The notes under the pieces were generated by a model. It ran no database searches. It saw only the letters and a list, made by a program, of their open reading frames with translations, and was not told the DNA's origin. From Brachionus plicatilis (taxonomy: Eukaryota; Rotifera; Eurotatoria; Ploima; Brachionidae), in assembly GCA_010279815.1 (NCBI GenBank), contig QEOQ01000070.1, positions 306,823-370,822 on the forward strand: 64,000 bases of DNA, in the 5' to 3' direction. Position numbers and translations under genes: made by a program. Below, in pieces: positions 12,213 through 25,200 of this stretch (position 1 is its first letter; each line of letters begins with the position of its first letter).

Positions 12213-15200
12213 ATTTATTTTTTAAATTATTTTTGGTTGCTTTGCTCAATTGATAGATGTTACTTAGCACAGACTTAATTTATTTTATGACAAAAAATTT
12301 GCGTAGTCATTATTTATTATTTAAATAAAATTATTAGACCTTAGTTTCGAATTTTTTTTCGATATTTTAAAAATTTGAACTTTTTTAAGGCATTTGATTT
12401 TGTACAAATTAAAAAAAAATAGTCACATTAAAGTCGAGAGTATTTACAGAGGCCGATTAAATTAATGTTTCCGCTTATAATATTTTAAAAACTGATTTTA
12501 AGCTTGAGAAAAAAAAATAATTAACCTTTATCATTTCTATATTTCAATTTTTTTTTAAATTCATAGCAAAAAATGCATTACTGATTTAAGGGAATAGGAT
12601 TCATTGATGGATAAGAGAAAATCTATATAACAAAAAAAATTTAATTTAAAATCTATACATTTGGAATTATCAAATTTTCTATAGCTTAGATTTATCCGAC
12701 AAAAGAAAGTATTTTTTTTAGAAAAAAAATTCTATTAATTTACTTTAATTTTCATGTTTTATTTTTATAGTGTCAAATAGTTCCATATATTTATTTTAGT
12801 TTCAAAAAAATAAATATAATTTTTGATTTTTTGGCATCTTTTTGATTGAGTGGTGGATTTTTTTTTAATATTTTATTATTTTCAAAATAAAAAGAAATTA
12901 TTAGAAAACAAAAAAAAGAACGAAAATGAAAACTCTAATTGCTTTTTTTACATAATTTGTGGAGAAAAATTATTTAAGAAAAAGCATAATGGTATTGAAA
13001 TTTAAAATTTGATTTTTTCTTGTAAATCATAAACAATTATATCTATAATTGAAAAACTAAAAAAACTCTATTGATGAAAAATCGAAAATTCTCGTGACCA
13101 TGAAAATTTTTTCTTTTAGTTTTATGTTGACTTATTTGGCGACCAATGATGTTCACAAAGCTGACATATTCCTCTTTTACCGCTTAATATATTAGAATGA
13201 TTTTTTAAAAAATGAGAATTAATTAAAATTAATAATTTGACTTTACAAAAAAAAATTAAAAATAATTTTTATAGTTAATATTTTCTCCTTTTTAAAATTA
13301 AAAGATTACAAATTTTTATTTTTCAAATTATTAACTGCTTTTCAAAATGTTGATATCTTTAAATTCTCAATTTTTAAATTTTTGAAAAAAAATTATAATA
13401 CGAAATGCAGCATTATTGCATTCAAAATTTTACACTTGATTTGTATTTTAATTTTTTGAAAAAAATGAGCATAATTTTGTAAAATTTTTTTACTGAAATT
13501 ATTTTCCTTCTAATTTCAATCTTAGATATTTAACGAATTTATTTTAAAATTAGATTGATAAATTTTTTCTCAGTATTTTTTTCATCTGTCTTTAGAGTTA
13601 AATTTAAGTTGAGAAAAAATTCAACAATGAAAAATGAAAAAATTGTTATATTTATAAATTTTTTTCAATTTTAATAATGAAACGAAATTTTAAAACTTGA
13701 TAATATTGATAGTGAATTGAAATATTTTTTACTTGATTCAATTAATTAAATAAATAAAATTTTGAGTACTTTTAAGGCTCAATTTATGTCAACACGAATT
13801 TCAATCACCAATTATGTGATCAAGACGATCTTGCTAAGTTTATGATCATAGGTTAAACAAATACACGTGATCTATGATTTATTTTTTTAATGATCCAAAA
13901 TAATTGATCCTTAGATAAAAAATTGAATTGTTAAATAATTTGATGATCACAGGTCACAACACCAGCAAAAAAATTCACAAAAAGGATCTTTTTTGTTTTT
14001 TCAAGTTTTTTTGTTTTTAAAAGATAAGAAGAGGCAAAGATTTGAAAACTAATTCTTAAAGTCATGAGATATCGGAAGCAATATTTTTCTAACGCGGAGC
14101 AAATTAATAAAAAAATCTTAATAAAATTTATTTTTTCTATTTTATCTATTAAAGCTATTCACAATTTTTTAATTTTTTCGTTAGCTTTTATTTGAATAGA
14201 ATGAATTTTCAAAATAACTCTCTATTTTATCGTTCCATCATTAAAAAAGAATTCACGAAAATATACTTATGAAAAATAAGCTTGATACACATTTTTGTTG
14301 AAAAATTAAACCAAAGGCAGCGCCTTTTTTGCGCAATTTTCGAATATTTGCGAATTCATTTTTATCAATTTTTAAACAAAATTATCACTAATTTATGTTT
14401 ATTCCAAACAAAAAAAAAATTTAATGCTTCATTTAATAATTAATTAAATTCGAAAAATGGATAAGTTTTTTAGCATTTTCGATGTTTTCAACAATTTCAA
14501 ATATTCAAATTAATTCAGAAAGAATTCATTGTATTTAGGAAAATAAAGATTTGATTAAAAGATTTGGTATTATAAATTCGACTTTTTAAATATATGGATA
14601 AAAAAATATACGAAAAAATTAAGTACATTTAAATCTACTTTATTTTAATACAGTTTTAGTGATGCTAAAACTTTATTTAAGAATTAGAATCGCAAAAAAA
14701 AATAATAATTTGACTAAATTAAAAATAGAAATTGTAAATTTACAGTAATAATAATTTAAAAATTTCAAAAATATTTTAAAAGATTCAAGCAAAGAATAAA
14801 AAATTAAAAAAAAAATTATAACATTGTATAAGAAAATAAAATATATGGCAAATCCATTAAATAAAGTAAATCTTATTTTTTTAACTGATTTTTAATTAGC
14901 CAAAAATGATAATCAATAAATAATATCACCCCATTTGACCAAGCTATCAACCATATCAATTCAATTTAACCATACCTTTTCAATTTTTTTCACCCAATAT
15001 TTTTCCTTTTACTTTTTTTCGTTCCTTAAATTCAAGATAAATTTATTGAAAATAAATTTTCCCCGCTAAACAAATTATCAAAAAATCAAAATTTATTTTT
15101 TTGTAAATTATACCATGTTATTGATTTTGTATTTTTTTGATTTTGACTAGATTATCGAATATATTAAATTTTTTCGAAATTTTTTAGGGCGCTTCTGTTT

Positions 15201-15591
15201 TAAAATGGAAAAGATAAAATGGTCGAAAAATCTGTCTCTCTTTAAGATCCATATAATTTGAATAAATAAATTTTATTAATTTAATTTTACTCTTATTAAT
15301 TAAAAAATGTGAAATTGATCATGATAATTTACCATCATGCGAATAAGGCAAAAGTTTTCCAAAATTTTTTGGACCCATTTCATTAAAATTAACAAATCCA
15401 ACAAAACTATTTTTCAAATCACTAAGCGAAGGCAGAAATGAGATAAAAAAATACAATCTCTAATGATACTTGTGAAATATAAAGTATCCAAGAGTTGTAT
15501 TTTGATATTCTTTATTATTAATAAATAAATCAGAAGCCATTTTTGAGTTTAGTTTGATATTTTTGTTTTGTGCTAATTTTTTGTCATAACA
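12213..15591. other. 3.4-kb AT-rich intergenic region
   Basis: Begins with the GPI 3' UTR. A cluster of GATCA/TGATCA words lies at 13795-13965, resembling similar clusters near 845-915 and 28690-28840. No coding exon, RNA gene or complete transposon end pair was recognised. Confidence 0.5.
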
Positions 15592-17940
15592 ATGCCTAAA
15601 TGCTACAGATACACCAAATTCCTGACAAATTTGAACCAACTTAACCATGTAATTAGGCCTAAGCGATCCTCGAACAACAAACAACCAAAAGAAGACAAAT
15701 CTTCCGAGATTCACCAAGATTATAAAGAGCTTCTTTCCGGTCTTACTGAAACTCTTAACCAAAAGACAGACGAAGAACCGACAACAGTTCCTCAGGTTTA
15801 CTTTGTTCCCGTAAAAACCAAAGGAATCCTTAAAAAAACCGACAGTTCCACCAGCACTGGCAAAAGTCGCAAAAGTATTGTAATTAACACTGCTAAAAAT
15901 CAATTAAGATTTTATGAGCCAGAATACCGCAACTTGTATTTTAAAGACAAAAAAAATTATGAGCCTAAGGCTCCCGAATTCTATAACAAAGTGCCATCTG
16001 AGCCACCAAAACATCAGCAACCAAAAATAGACAATCGTATTCCAACTCAACAAACTGACCAAGAAAATATACAAAATGACCAAAGTGTACAAGAAAATAT
16101 ACAAAATGACCAAAGTGTACAAGAAAATATACAAAATGACCTAAGTGTACAAGAAAATATTCAAAATGACCAGAATGTACCAAATTATATTCAAAAAAAT
16201 GATCCTGTATTTGCTGATTCATCACTTGAAACAGAAAGACTTGAATCTGAAGAAAACAAATTGGCATTCCAAAGCGAAACTATTGATAATCCCAATCTAA
16301 ATGAAGACAATTTCAAGAAATTGCTTGAAATTCTTGCAATGCAGGTTAAAATTCAAACTGAAAGCAGGAAAAAAAAACATCTAATAGTCTTTTCCACTTT
16401 TTTTGACGAAATTTTGGCCCTAAATGTGCTCAAACAAGCTGTCATCCAACATCCCATTGAATCAATCAATAATCTGGATACCATTTTCAACTGGATCTGG
16501 ATCCGCATTCAAGACATAAATCCTTATTATGTTTACAAACTTCTTGACTATCTTTACACATTGTTTAAATTGCTGATCACAAATGAACTCAAAATCACCC
16601 ACCACCAGGCCAATTTGATAATACCATGTTTGATTGAAAATTTTTCAGACTCAAGACCTTACATTCAGCCAGCAATATCCATTCTCCTAAAGCAAATGTC
16701 AATATGCTACGATGACCGCAAGATTTTCAAGCACCTAATGGACTTCATTAAGACCAGCAATGACACAATTCGAATCCAGTGTCTAGAAGAGGTGAGTTTT
16801 TTGCTGAACACTTTTTTTATGGAATCATACCAACCAGAAACGTCTATGAATGAAATAGCCTGTCTCATTGATGACAAGAACAGGACAATAGCGTCTAGTG
16901 CCATGACCATTATAGCAGTTTGTTTCATCAAATATGGCAATGACGCTTTTGATTATGTCAACAACTATGATTACATTCCGATGATCAAGCGCCATTTGAA
17001 TGCCAACTATGAGCACATTAATGATTTGGCAAGGCAAAAATTTTCGCTAGACGCCCACATTCCACTAGTCTTCAAGTATGTAATCCACAAGTGCAAGACA
17101 ATTGATGAAGAGGTGCAATACTTTGGCAAAAGTGAAAATATTAAGCACTATGTTGACAGTGTCAATGGCAGAATTGTGGAAAATTGTGTCAATGCTTTGC
17201 TAAATTTGGACCTTTTTTTGCATGAACAGCAATTTAGCCTTCTGGAAGACTATGCAGATGACTTGGTAAAAAATTGCAGCATTGCCATGAATAAGGTGTT
17301 GATCGAGTACTCTACCAACAAAGACTCGCTGATTTTAAATGACTTAATTTACATTGTTTTCACGACTGTGTCGCATTTGTTTGCGAAAGGCCTGGGCAGA
17401 ATGGTTAGCGTTGGCAATTTGAGAATGTTCATGTTCAGTTTGGTGATTGGAAAAAAAATTATGAGCAAGAGGGACGAGAAATGGGAAATGGTTGATCAAA
17501 TTTTTAAAAAGGTGACTATGTTCGCTGATGAGACTAGTTGTTTGATAGCTTTGTTCCGAGTGCTTGATGAAAGTTTAAAAAAAGAAAATTCTCTGCTCGA
17601 ATTCAGCAATTATGTGGTAAAGATAATTTTGTTCAGGCTTAAGGGTATTGAATTCGGCCAAATTGATGGAAAGACAGACGAAAAATTGGAAACTTTGAAT
17701 CTAGAGCTGGTCCAAAAATTAGATGCCGCTTTGGTGCTTGGTGAGATTCATGAATTTTTAGAAAACAACCCGACATTGAATACAGACTTGACTGCAGGTA
17801 TGACTGTAACAGCAGTCAATGCAATTGTGCAAGATCTAGTTATATTTTATGGATCAGAAATTTACAATTTTTTAGATGAAAAGGTTGTATCGAAGAGAAG
17901 TTTAATAATTAAAAAAATTACTCATTATTTGAATCAATAA
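15592..17940 (+). CDS. CKAP5/XMAP215-like protein, C-terminal-half only
   Basis: Single uninterrupted frame of 782 residues. Residues about 1-240 are low-complexity and charged, with a 10-residue tandem repeat (QENIQNDQSV, about four copies). From about 265 it matches the late TOG domains of the XMAP215 family: FNWIWIRIQDINPY, LIIPCLIENFSDSR, KIFKHLMDFIKTSN, RIQCLEEVSFLL. From about residue 590 it matches the small C-terminal domain that follows the TOGs (TVSHLFAKGLGRM, FADETSCLIALFRVL). XMAP215 proteins are microtubule polymerases of about 2000 residues with five TOGs. Here the first TOGs are absent and replaced by an unrelated N-terminus, so polymerase activity is doubtful and a binding or dominant role is possible. 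The lack of introns suggests origin by retroposition or intron loss, but the intact frame argues against a dead copy. The ATG at 15592 is the first in this frame. The next gene is 1.3 kb downstream. Confidence 0.75.
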   Translation: MPKCYRYTKFLTNLNQLNHVIRPKRSSNNKQPKEDKSSEIHQDYKELLSGLTETLNQKTDEEPTTVPQVYFVPVKTKGILKKTDSSTSTGKSRKSIVINTAKNQLRFYEPEYRNLYFKDKKNYEPKAPEFYNKVPSEPPKHQQPKIDNRIPTQQTDQENIQNDQSVQENIQNDQSVQENIQNDLSVQENIQNDQNVPNYIQKNDPVFADSSLETERLESEENKLAFQSETIDNPNLNEDNFKKLLEILAMQVKIQTESRKKKHLIVFSTFFDEILALNVLKQAVIQHPIESINNLDTIFNWIWIRIQDINPYYVYKLLDYLYTLFKLLITNELKITHHQANLIIPCLIENFSDSRPYIQPAISILLKQMSICYDDRKIFKHLMDFIKTSNDTIRIQCLEEVSFLLNTFFMESYQPETSMNEIACLIDDKNRTIASSAMTIIAVCFIKYGNDAFDYVNNYDYIPMIKRHLNANYEHINDLARQKFSLDAHIPLVFKYVIHKCKTIDEEVQYFGKSENIKHYVDSVNGRIVENCVNALLNLDLFLHEQQFSLLEDYADDLVKNCSIAMNKVLIEYSTNKDSLILNDLIYIVFTTVSHLFAKGLGRMVSVGNLRMFMFSLVIGKKIMSKRDEKWEMVDQIFKKVTMFADETSCLIALFRVLDESLKKENSLLEFSNYVVKIILFRLKGIEFGQIDGKTDEKLETLNLELVQKLDAALVLGEIHEFLENNPTLNTDLTAGMTVTAVNAIVQDLVIFYGSEIYNFLDEKVVSKRSLIIKKITHYLNQ
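16063..16185 (+). repeat. 30-bp coding tandem repeat, about four units
   Basis: Consecutive copies of a 30-bp unit (CAAGAAAATATACAAAATGA plus ten more bases) encode QENIQNDQSV. The first three are nearly identical and the last has diverged. Being a multiple of three, unit gain or loss keeps the frame of the CKAP5-like gene. Confidence 0.9.
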
Positions 17941-19272
17941 AAAAGGTTTTGTTCATTTATTTTCTCACTTTCTAAAAAATCATACAAAGTTATTCATAAT
18001 TAGCCAAAATTTAAAAGATTATTGTACGATTTAATAAAAAAAATAAAAAAAATTTCTACAGCCTTAAAATAAAATCTATGTTGTCTATTCATGTCATTTT
18101 ATTCAAGCGATTTAAAAGTTTTATGCTTTCTTCAAACATTGGCCTTTGACCTTAAAAATGATATAAAAATTTATTTTTGACGACAAAAAGTGCGTCTCTA
18201 GAATCAAAGATCAAATACAGAGATCCTATTAGAAAATTTTTTTTTTCACCAATTGATTTATTTTTTAATATTAAAAAATAAATTCGGGGAAGAAAAAAAA
18301 AAGGATCATATCCGACATAGTCCTTAAAGATAAGAAAAAATCTACAAGTAATTTCAAAAAACAAAAGAAAATTATTAAATAGTCTTCAAATTTTAATTTA
18401 AAATTTTATAAATTAATGTATTATATTTTGAATAAATCACTAAGAAAAGATTATGTGATAAAATTAAGTAATTATATGTCCTATTGAAAAAGTCGAATTT
18501 GTAATAGTCAAAATTTTAAATAAAATATCCACATTATTTAATTTTTCACCCCAAATTTATTAAAAAATACCAGTAATAAATTTAAATCACAAATTAAATA
18601 AAAATACTTTTTTTAAACAGATAAGCTTTAAAAAAATAAAATCAAATAATTTTGTAAATGTTCAAAGTACACATCTGACGCTTGTACCCCCGGATTTTGG
18701 TTCTTTATGTTTTTATTCTACTGGTATTTAGTGTCTTAAGTTCTTTGGTGGAGCTCATTTTGACGATTAATCTTAATCTTAATAAAATTAGGGATTTTTT
18801 TTTAAAATTATTTGAGTTTTAAATATTCAATTTGTGTGTTTTGCTTCAATATTTCGTCATTATTATTATTAATTAAAACCATTTGTAATATATATATAAG
18901 AATTTTTTGTGTTGATCGCATGTAACTACTTATGTGAAGTAAAATTTTAACTTTTAAGACAAAATACATTAAATAAATTTATAAGAACAAAAGAATATTT
19001 AATAATGCAACATTAATTAAAATTTCAAAGCGCATTGAAATTTTAAAAAAATTTCAAAATCTCATTCAATCCCATGTAATTAGTCGTAATCAATTTTTTT
19101 CATTGCCTGTGTATATATATATATATATATATGAGTTAAATTTAGTCTCTAAGAATAAGAATTACACAAGAAATTATTTAAAATTTTTATTTTTTGAATA
19201 CTAAGATAAGATACAAAAAATATTTTATTTAGACCTAAATTTGTACATTATAAACAAAAATAGAACAAAAAA
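17941..19272. other. Spacer between CKAP5-like and NUP98-96
   Basis: AT-rich and non-coding. It holds a (TA)n microsatellite at about 19112-19133 and a mixed-composition patch at 18665-18775 of unknown nature. The promoter of NUP98-96 should lie here, but no discrete element can be assigned. Confidence 0.5.
19112..19133. repeat. (TA)n microsatellite
   Basis: About eleven TA dinucleotides in a row, 140 bp before the NUP98-96 start codon. Confidence 0.9.
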
Positions 19273-22200
19273 ATGAATCCTGGGTTCAGTTCATTCGGCT
19301 CACCATGTAAGTCTACAAATTTTTCTAAAATCTGTCTAAATTCTCCTTTAGCTGGATTCAATGCAGCATCATCATTGTTTTCCTCTTCACAAAACCGAAC
19401 AGGAGCCCTGTTCGGAAACTCGACGACCACTCAGCCAACAAGCACAACCGGCAGTCTATTCGGTTCTGGCTCAACCACTGCGCCATCAACCACAGGCTTC
19501 GGTTTCGGCTCCACCACTACCACCACTCCAGCCACCACTCAGACCGGCACTGGAAATGTCAAATTCTCTGCACTTAGTGGCCAGGACTCAGTCACCAAAA
19601 ACGGTGTTCAATCAACCATTCAAACAAATCACCAATGCATTACAGCCATGAAAGAGTACGAAGGAAAATCATTGGAAGAGCTGAGATTAGAAGACTACCA
19701 AGCAAACCGTAAATTTCCACAGACCACATCCGGCTTTGGAACTTCCACTGGACTTTTTGGATCTTCAGCCCAATCGACTTCGAGCGGTTTTGGCTCAAGT
19801 GGTCTGTTTAGCTCGTCTTCCACTGCTGCTAAACCTTTCGGCGGCTTCGGCTCCTCGACTACAACCACTACGCCGAGCACTTCCACAAGCATTTTTGGCT
19901 CTCAGACAAAACCAGCTTTTGGCTCTTTTGGAACCACCCAGCCTAGCACCACATCATCTCCGTTTGGCGCATTTGGCACCTCTACACAGCCTTCAACCAC
20001 CACCACTGCTTTTGGACAAAGCACTCAGCCTTCCACTGGATTATTCGGAACCAGCACAGCGCCTACCACTGGCACAAGTCTTTTTGGCTCAACAACTCCG
20101 TCAACTTCGACCACTGGAGGCCTATTCGGCTCATCCACTCAGCAGAACCAGCAGCAAAAGCCCTTATTTGGTGGATTTGGCTCCACGACAACAAACACAG
20201 CTAGCACAACACCTGCTTTTTCTTTTGGAACTTCTACCACCCAGCCATCGCAGCCAACTTCATCGATCTTCGGTCAATCTACCACACAATCGCCTTTATC
20301 CGCCAACAAGCCTTTTGGCGGCTTTGGCACTACAACTGGAACAACATCAACAGGCTTTGGTTCATCTACCACAACCACTCCTTCCACTGGCCTGTTCGGC
20401 TCAACTCAACAAAAGCCTGCCTTTGGCCTAGGCTCATCTACGGCCTCTACTGGTACTAGTGGTTTTGGCACCGGTTTTGGCTCAACATCACAAACTGGAA
20501 CAGCAGGAACTGCTGGAAGCTTGTTCAGTAGTGGATTTGGCAATCAACCATCAACAACTACACAAAGTCCATTTGGCACTGCGGCAACCACCACCAGTCC
20601 GTTCGGTTCTTCCACAACCACTGGCGGACTGTTCGGAAACACTCAACCAGCAGCAACTACAACCGGAACTGGCCTATTTGGCTCAACCACAGCTCCGGGC
20701 ACTGCCACCAGTGGTTTTGGCAGCAGTGGCTTCGGGACCGGCACCCAGCCCAGCACTCAGCAGTCAATTTTCGGCACTACAACCACGCCATCAACTGGCG
20801 GCCTGTTTGGAACATCCACAGCCAGCCAGCCGGCCACTTTTAGCCTTGGTTCCACTGGAACCGGCTCTACAGGTCTTTCTTTCGGCTCACAGCCATCAAA
20901 CACCTTTGGAAGTGGGCTAGCACAGCCGGCACAAGCTTCCCAGCTGGCACAACCAGCGGCGCCCACAACTCAACCTTTGATTCAGCAGCAATTAATGGCA
21001 CTGAGCAATTCGCCATACGGAACTGCCAGCTTGCTCAAAAGCCAACTGCAGGACTACTCGAAAAAAGAGGACATATTCAAGCCGGTGAGTCCGGTAGCCC
21101 AAAAGCCGTACATCACCGAGGCCACTTCGCCAACCAAAGTGCCATCTTTTCTTAACCAAACACTGCCCGAGTACAAAGGCGGCCTTTCCATGACTCTCAA
21201 GCTCACGCCGAAGCCCATTACTCTAACAAAAAGCAAAAAAGCCGACCTATTCGAAGGTCTGGACGAAGAAGAGACGCCAGTTTTTTATCCAAGAAAAAAT
21301 ATCAAAAAGCTTATGTTCAAGCCGCAAGCGGACCAGGCGGCCCGGCTCTCCACGTCCAACAGCTCGATCAACGGAGACTGTCAGTTTGTGCGCAAGGCAA
21401 ATTATTTTGGCGAACAGGCCCAAATCACCAACGATTTGACCAATGTGTCCGATGACGGCACACAGACCACCGACAACCAAAGCGAGAATGGACTGGCGAC
21501 TGTGGCGCACCCGGCCGGCATTGTTCTGGAGAGACCGGGCTACTTTACCATTCCGTCCATGGGCGAATTGGGCGCCATGGTCGACCCGAAAAGCGGCGAT
21601 TGTTTGGTGGAAAATTTTGCCATCGGCCGAGTCGACTACGGCTGCATCACTTTTCCAGGCTTTACCAACTTGACCAATCTCAACTTGGACGACATTGTCC
21701 ACATACGCCGCAAGGAGGTTCATGTCTACCCAGACGACTCCAAGAAGCCCCCAGTCGGCCAAGGACTTAACAAACCAGCTGAAGTCACCTTGCACAGAAT
21801 TTGGCCCTCGGACAAACAGACCCGCATGCCCATCACAGACCCCATTAGAATACACACAATGGGATACAGTAAGAAGATAGAAAAAGCCACCATTGACATG
21901 GACGCCGAGTTTGTTGACTACGACCCGGTCACAGGCTCGTGGACTTTTAAAGTAAAACACTTTTCCAAATACGGCCTGGACGATTCGGAGGACGAGGAGG
22001 TGCAAGTGGGCGAAGCCAATGGGACCAAGGCGGCCCTAGTGGACCCCGCCAAGAAGGAAAAAGAAATGCTGGAGAGACAACTGAAGGTGATTGAGAACAG
22101 GCGGTTCGAGTTGATGAAGCAGCCCATTAAAAAGCTGTCCACCATTACCAACCAGCAGTGGGACATGATTAAGGAGTATGCGGCCAAAAATGACAAGAAA

Positions 22201-25200
22201 CTGGTGGACACGTCCAGTGTGGACGTTTCGACAGACGAGACCAGCGATGCGGACATTGAAACTGTGGACTCGGATGGCAACAGGAAGTCTGTGTGCAAAC
22301 AGTTGGTGTTGGATGCCGAGGAGAGTGTTATTGACGAAAACAAAGAGAATAAGTTGTATCCGAATTTGGCCGAGTTTGCCAAGAGAGAGAACAAAGTTAA
22401 AACTTTGTATCCCAATTTGGATAGTTTGGAGAGTGATGCGCAGCCGGTTGAAATGGTCGAGGACAAGCAGGAATTGGTGGGGGGCGAGCAGGCCATGGAT
22501 GAGGTTGATTTTCAAGAGGAGAAGTTTAAGGATACAAGAAAATTGGCGGATGTGTTTTTTGGTGATGAACGTGAAAGTGATTTTTTTGCCACCTCTTTTT
22601 CAGACGATTATCAGTTTAGTAAGTTAATTTTAGTATTCAGTTATAGAGCATGATTTTATTATTTAATAATGTTGGGATTTTATATTTTTTAGGCATTTAA
22701 AAAAAATTAGAAAAATTTTTTTTTAATAATTTTTCAAAATAAATTTCTTTTGTTTAGAGTTTTAAATTTTTATTTTGCACACAATAAATAAGGGCTGAAT
22801 AATTTTTGGAAAATACATTGGTGATTTGATAACAGTATTTTACGAAAAAATTACGTAAATTACCGTAAATTGACCAAATTTAAGAAATTCTTTTTTTATA
22901 ACAATTTAAAAATAACTATTTTTTTTAACCAATTTATGAAAAAAAAAAACTTTACCAAAATTATCTCAAAATCCTGAAAATTAACGTAATTTTTCGTAAA
23001 ATACCTCTTTTTCACTTTTCGGATTTTACGTTAATTCACGTAAAATGTGGTAAAATTTGGTTAATTTACGGTATTTTACGTAATTTTTCATAAAACACTG
23101 TTATTAAATCACTACTGTAAAGGAATTTTGAAGTTGATAATCAATTCAAAATATCATTTCAATTCAAAACGTTTATCTTTAGATATTAAAATAAATCTTT
23201 GATTTAATTTAAATAATTTCTATGTAACATGATTAACGTGTTATGTATATGTAGAAAATAAAAAAAAATATTGTTAAAATCGATTTTTATATTTAAATGT
23301 ATTAATTTATTTTTTGAAGAGTTCATTAGAATTTTTTTTTCCAAAAGGATTGTATCTAGTATTTAAAATTAAATTTTAAAAAGAAATTCAAATAAAAAAT
23401 TTTCAAATAAATAATATAATTAAAATAAACTTTACAATAATAAGTTTAATTAATTAAAAATCGATTTTATCAATGGATTGAGAAAATGTTTTTAAAATTT
23501 TTATTTTTTAAATCTACTTAATATATTAAACATGTTTATTAAAATTATTTAGATTAATTCAAAGATTAATTTTGATATCTAATCATATACTTTTTGAATT
23601 GAAATGATATTTTGAATGGATCAACAACTTCAAGATGCCAAAATATATTTTTATTTCTTTTTTTTTTAAATAAATAATCTTGCAAAAAATGATTTTTTTT
23701 CAAAATTTTATAACTTTTGTTGGTCGAGTCCAATTATTAGAGGGAAAAAACATGTTAAAAAATTCTTAACTTACACCGCATGCTCTGACTATAAAGATGT
23801 GCTTTAACTCTTTAGTCCGCGGGGCTGTGAAGTTCATTTCAATTCGATCGATTCAATTCAGAAAAATTTGAATAACTTTTTTACAATAAGAAATAATTTA
23901 GTTTTGTAAAATGCTTAATGTTTAAGCACTTTTGCTTAATCCAAAAATATATGTCTGCAAAAACTCTGCAATAAACTTGCACAATTGATTAGAATACTTT
24001 TTAATGGCGTGCAAAATGCAGAAAATTGCAGAGCATTTTACAGAACTAAATTTTCTCTTTTAGTAAAAAAGTTATTCAAGTTTTTCTGAATTGAAAAGAT
24101 CGAATTGAAACGAACTTCACAACCCCTTAGTCCGCATTAAAATCAAGTTTTTTAAATTTAAAACGCTATTAAAGCTTGAGATTTTTTCAAAAAATTAAAA
24201 TTAAAATAATAATTTTTCCAATTTTTTCCTGTTTTCAATTAATAATAGCGCTGCATCAAATTAAAAAAAATTTTTTTTTTTAATTTTTAAGAATGTTTTA
24301 GCATGGGCAAAACGCTTTTTATTGCCTGCGCCAAAGTCCTATTTTGAGTTATAAGACTGCAATATCGAATATAAAAAATTCTCAGATTAATTTAGCCTTT
24401 TAAAAATGTCTGGGTAAAATTAAAAATAAAAATGTTCTTTATTGTTGAATATGCATTTTATTCAGTAATATTTTTCGATACATTTAGTATTGGAAAAAAC
24501 TGATCTGATTGAAAAATTCGACATATCAACATTCCGATTAATACTTATCTAGTGAATATTTTGTATCTAAATCATTATTTTCAGTTACAAATTCCTGTTC
24601 CAGTGCTAAAAAATAATTTTAGATTTTTAAAATTAAAATTTTTATATCATTTAATTAAATTAAATAAAACGAAATTTCAAATTAGAAAGATTATGGTTCC
24701 AATAAATTATACCAAAAATATATTTGATCATCAATGTCTTTAAAAATGACCAATTTTTGTTCAACATGGTATTCATTAATGATTTTGATTGACCACACTT
24801 CAAGAAAAACATTTGATTTTTTGTTGCTTTCAAAATTTCAATCTCAATTTTAGTTTTAATATATAATTTAAAAGAGTGGAACTAGGGACAATGGTACAGG
24901 GCAATTTTTCAGAAGCATTACAAAATTTCTTATTAAGGTGCTGAAAGTAATTTTCAAATACAAAGTTAGCTTCTGCAAAGGCTATATCTTTTCTAAGTTA
25001 TTGCAGAAATAGATTTAACAAATTATAAAAAATCTATTATTATAGTTGTCTTTATTTTTAATAATGCTTTCGAAAAATTGCTATATTGGTCCTAATTTCT
25101 ATCTTACAAATTTTAATTTAATAAAAAAAATTCAAATCAAAGTATGGTCTTCTAACAACATAAAATATATAAAAAAAAAATTTCTAATGATTAAATTTTA

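Noticed and set aside
16063..16185. Regular short repeats that might be a CRISPR array
   Set aside because: Units are contiguous without unique spacers, in frame, and encode a repeated decapeptide inside a eukaryotic gene.
21247..22515. Long open frames opposite and alongside the NUP98 coding exon
   Set aside because: Shadow frames of a higher-GC coding exon whose sense translation matches NUP98 throughout.
24552..24743. Open frame of 63 codons in NUP98-96 intron 2
   Set aside because: Composition matches non-coding AT-rich DNA, and the flanking exons join in phase without it.
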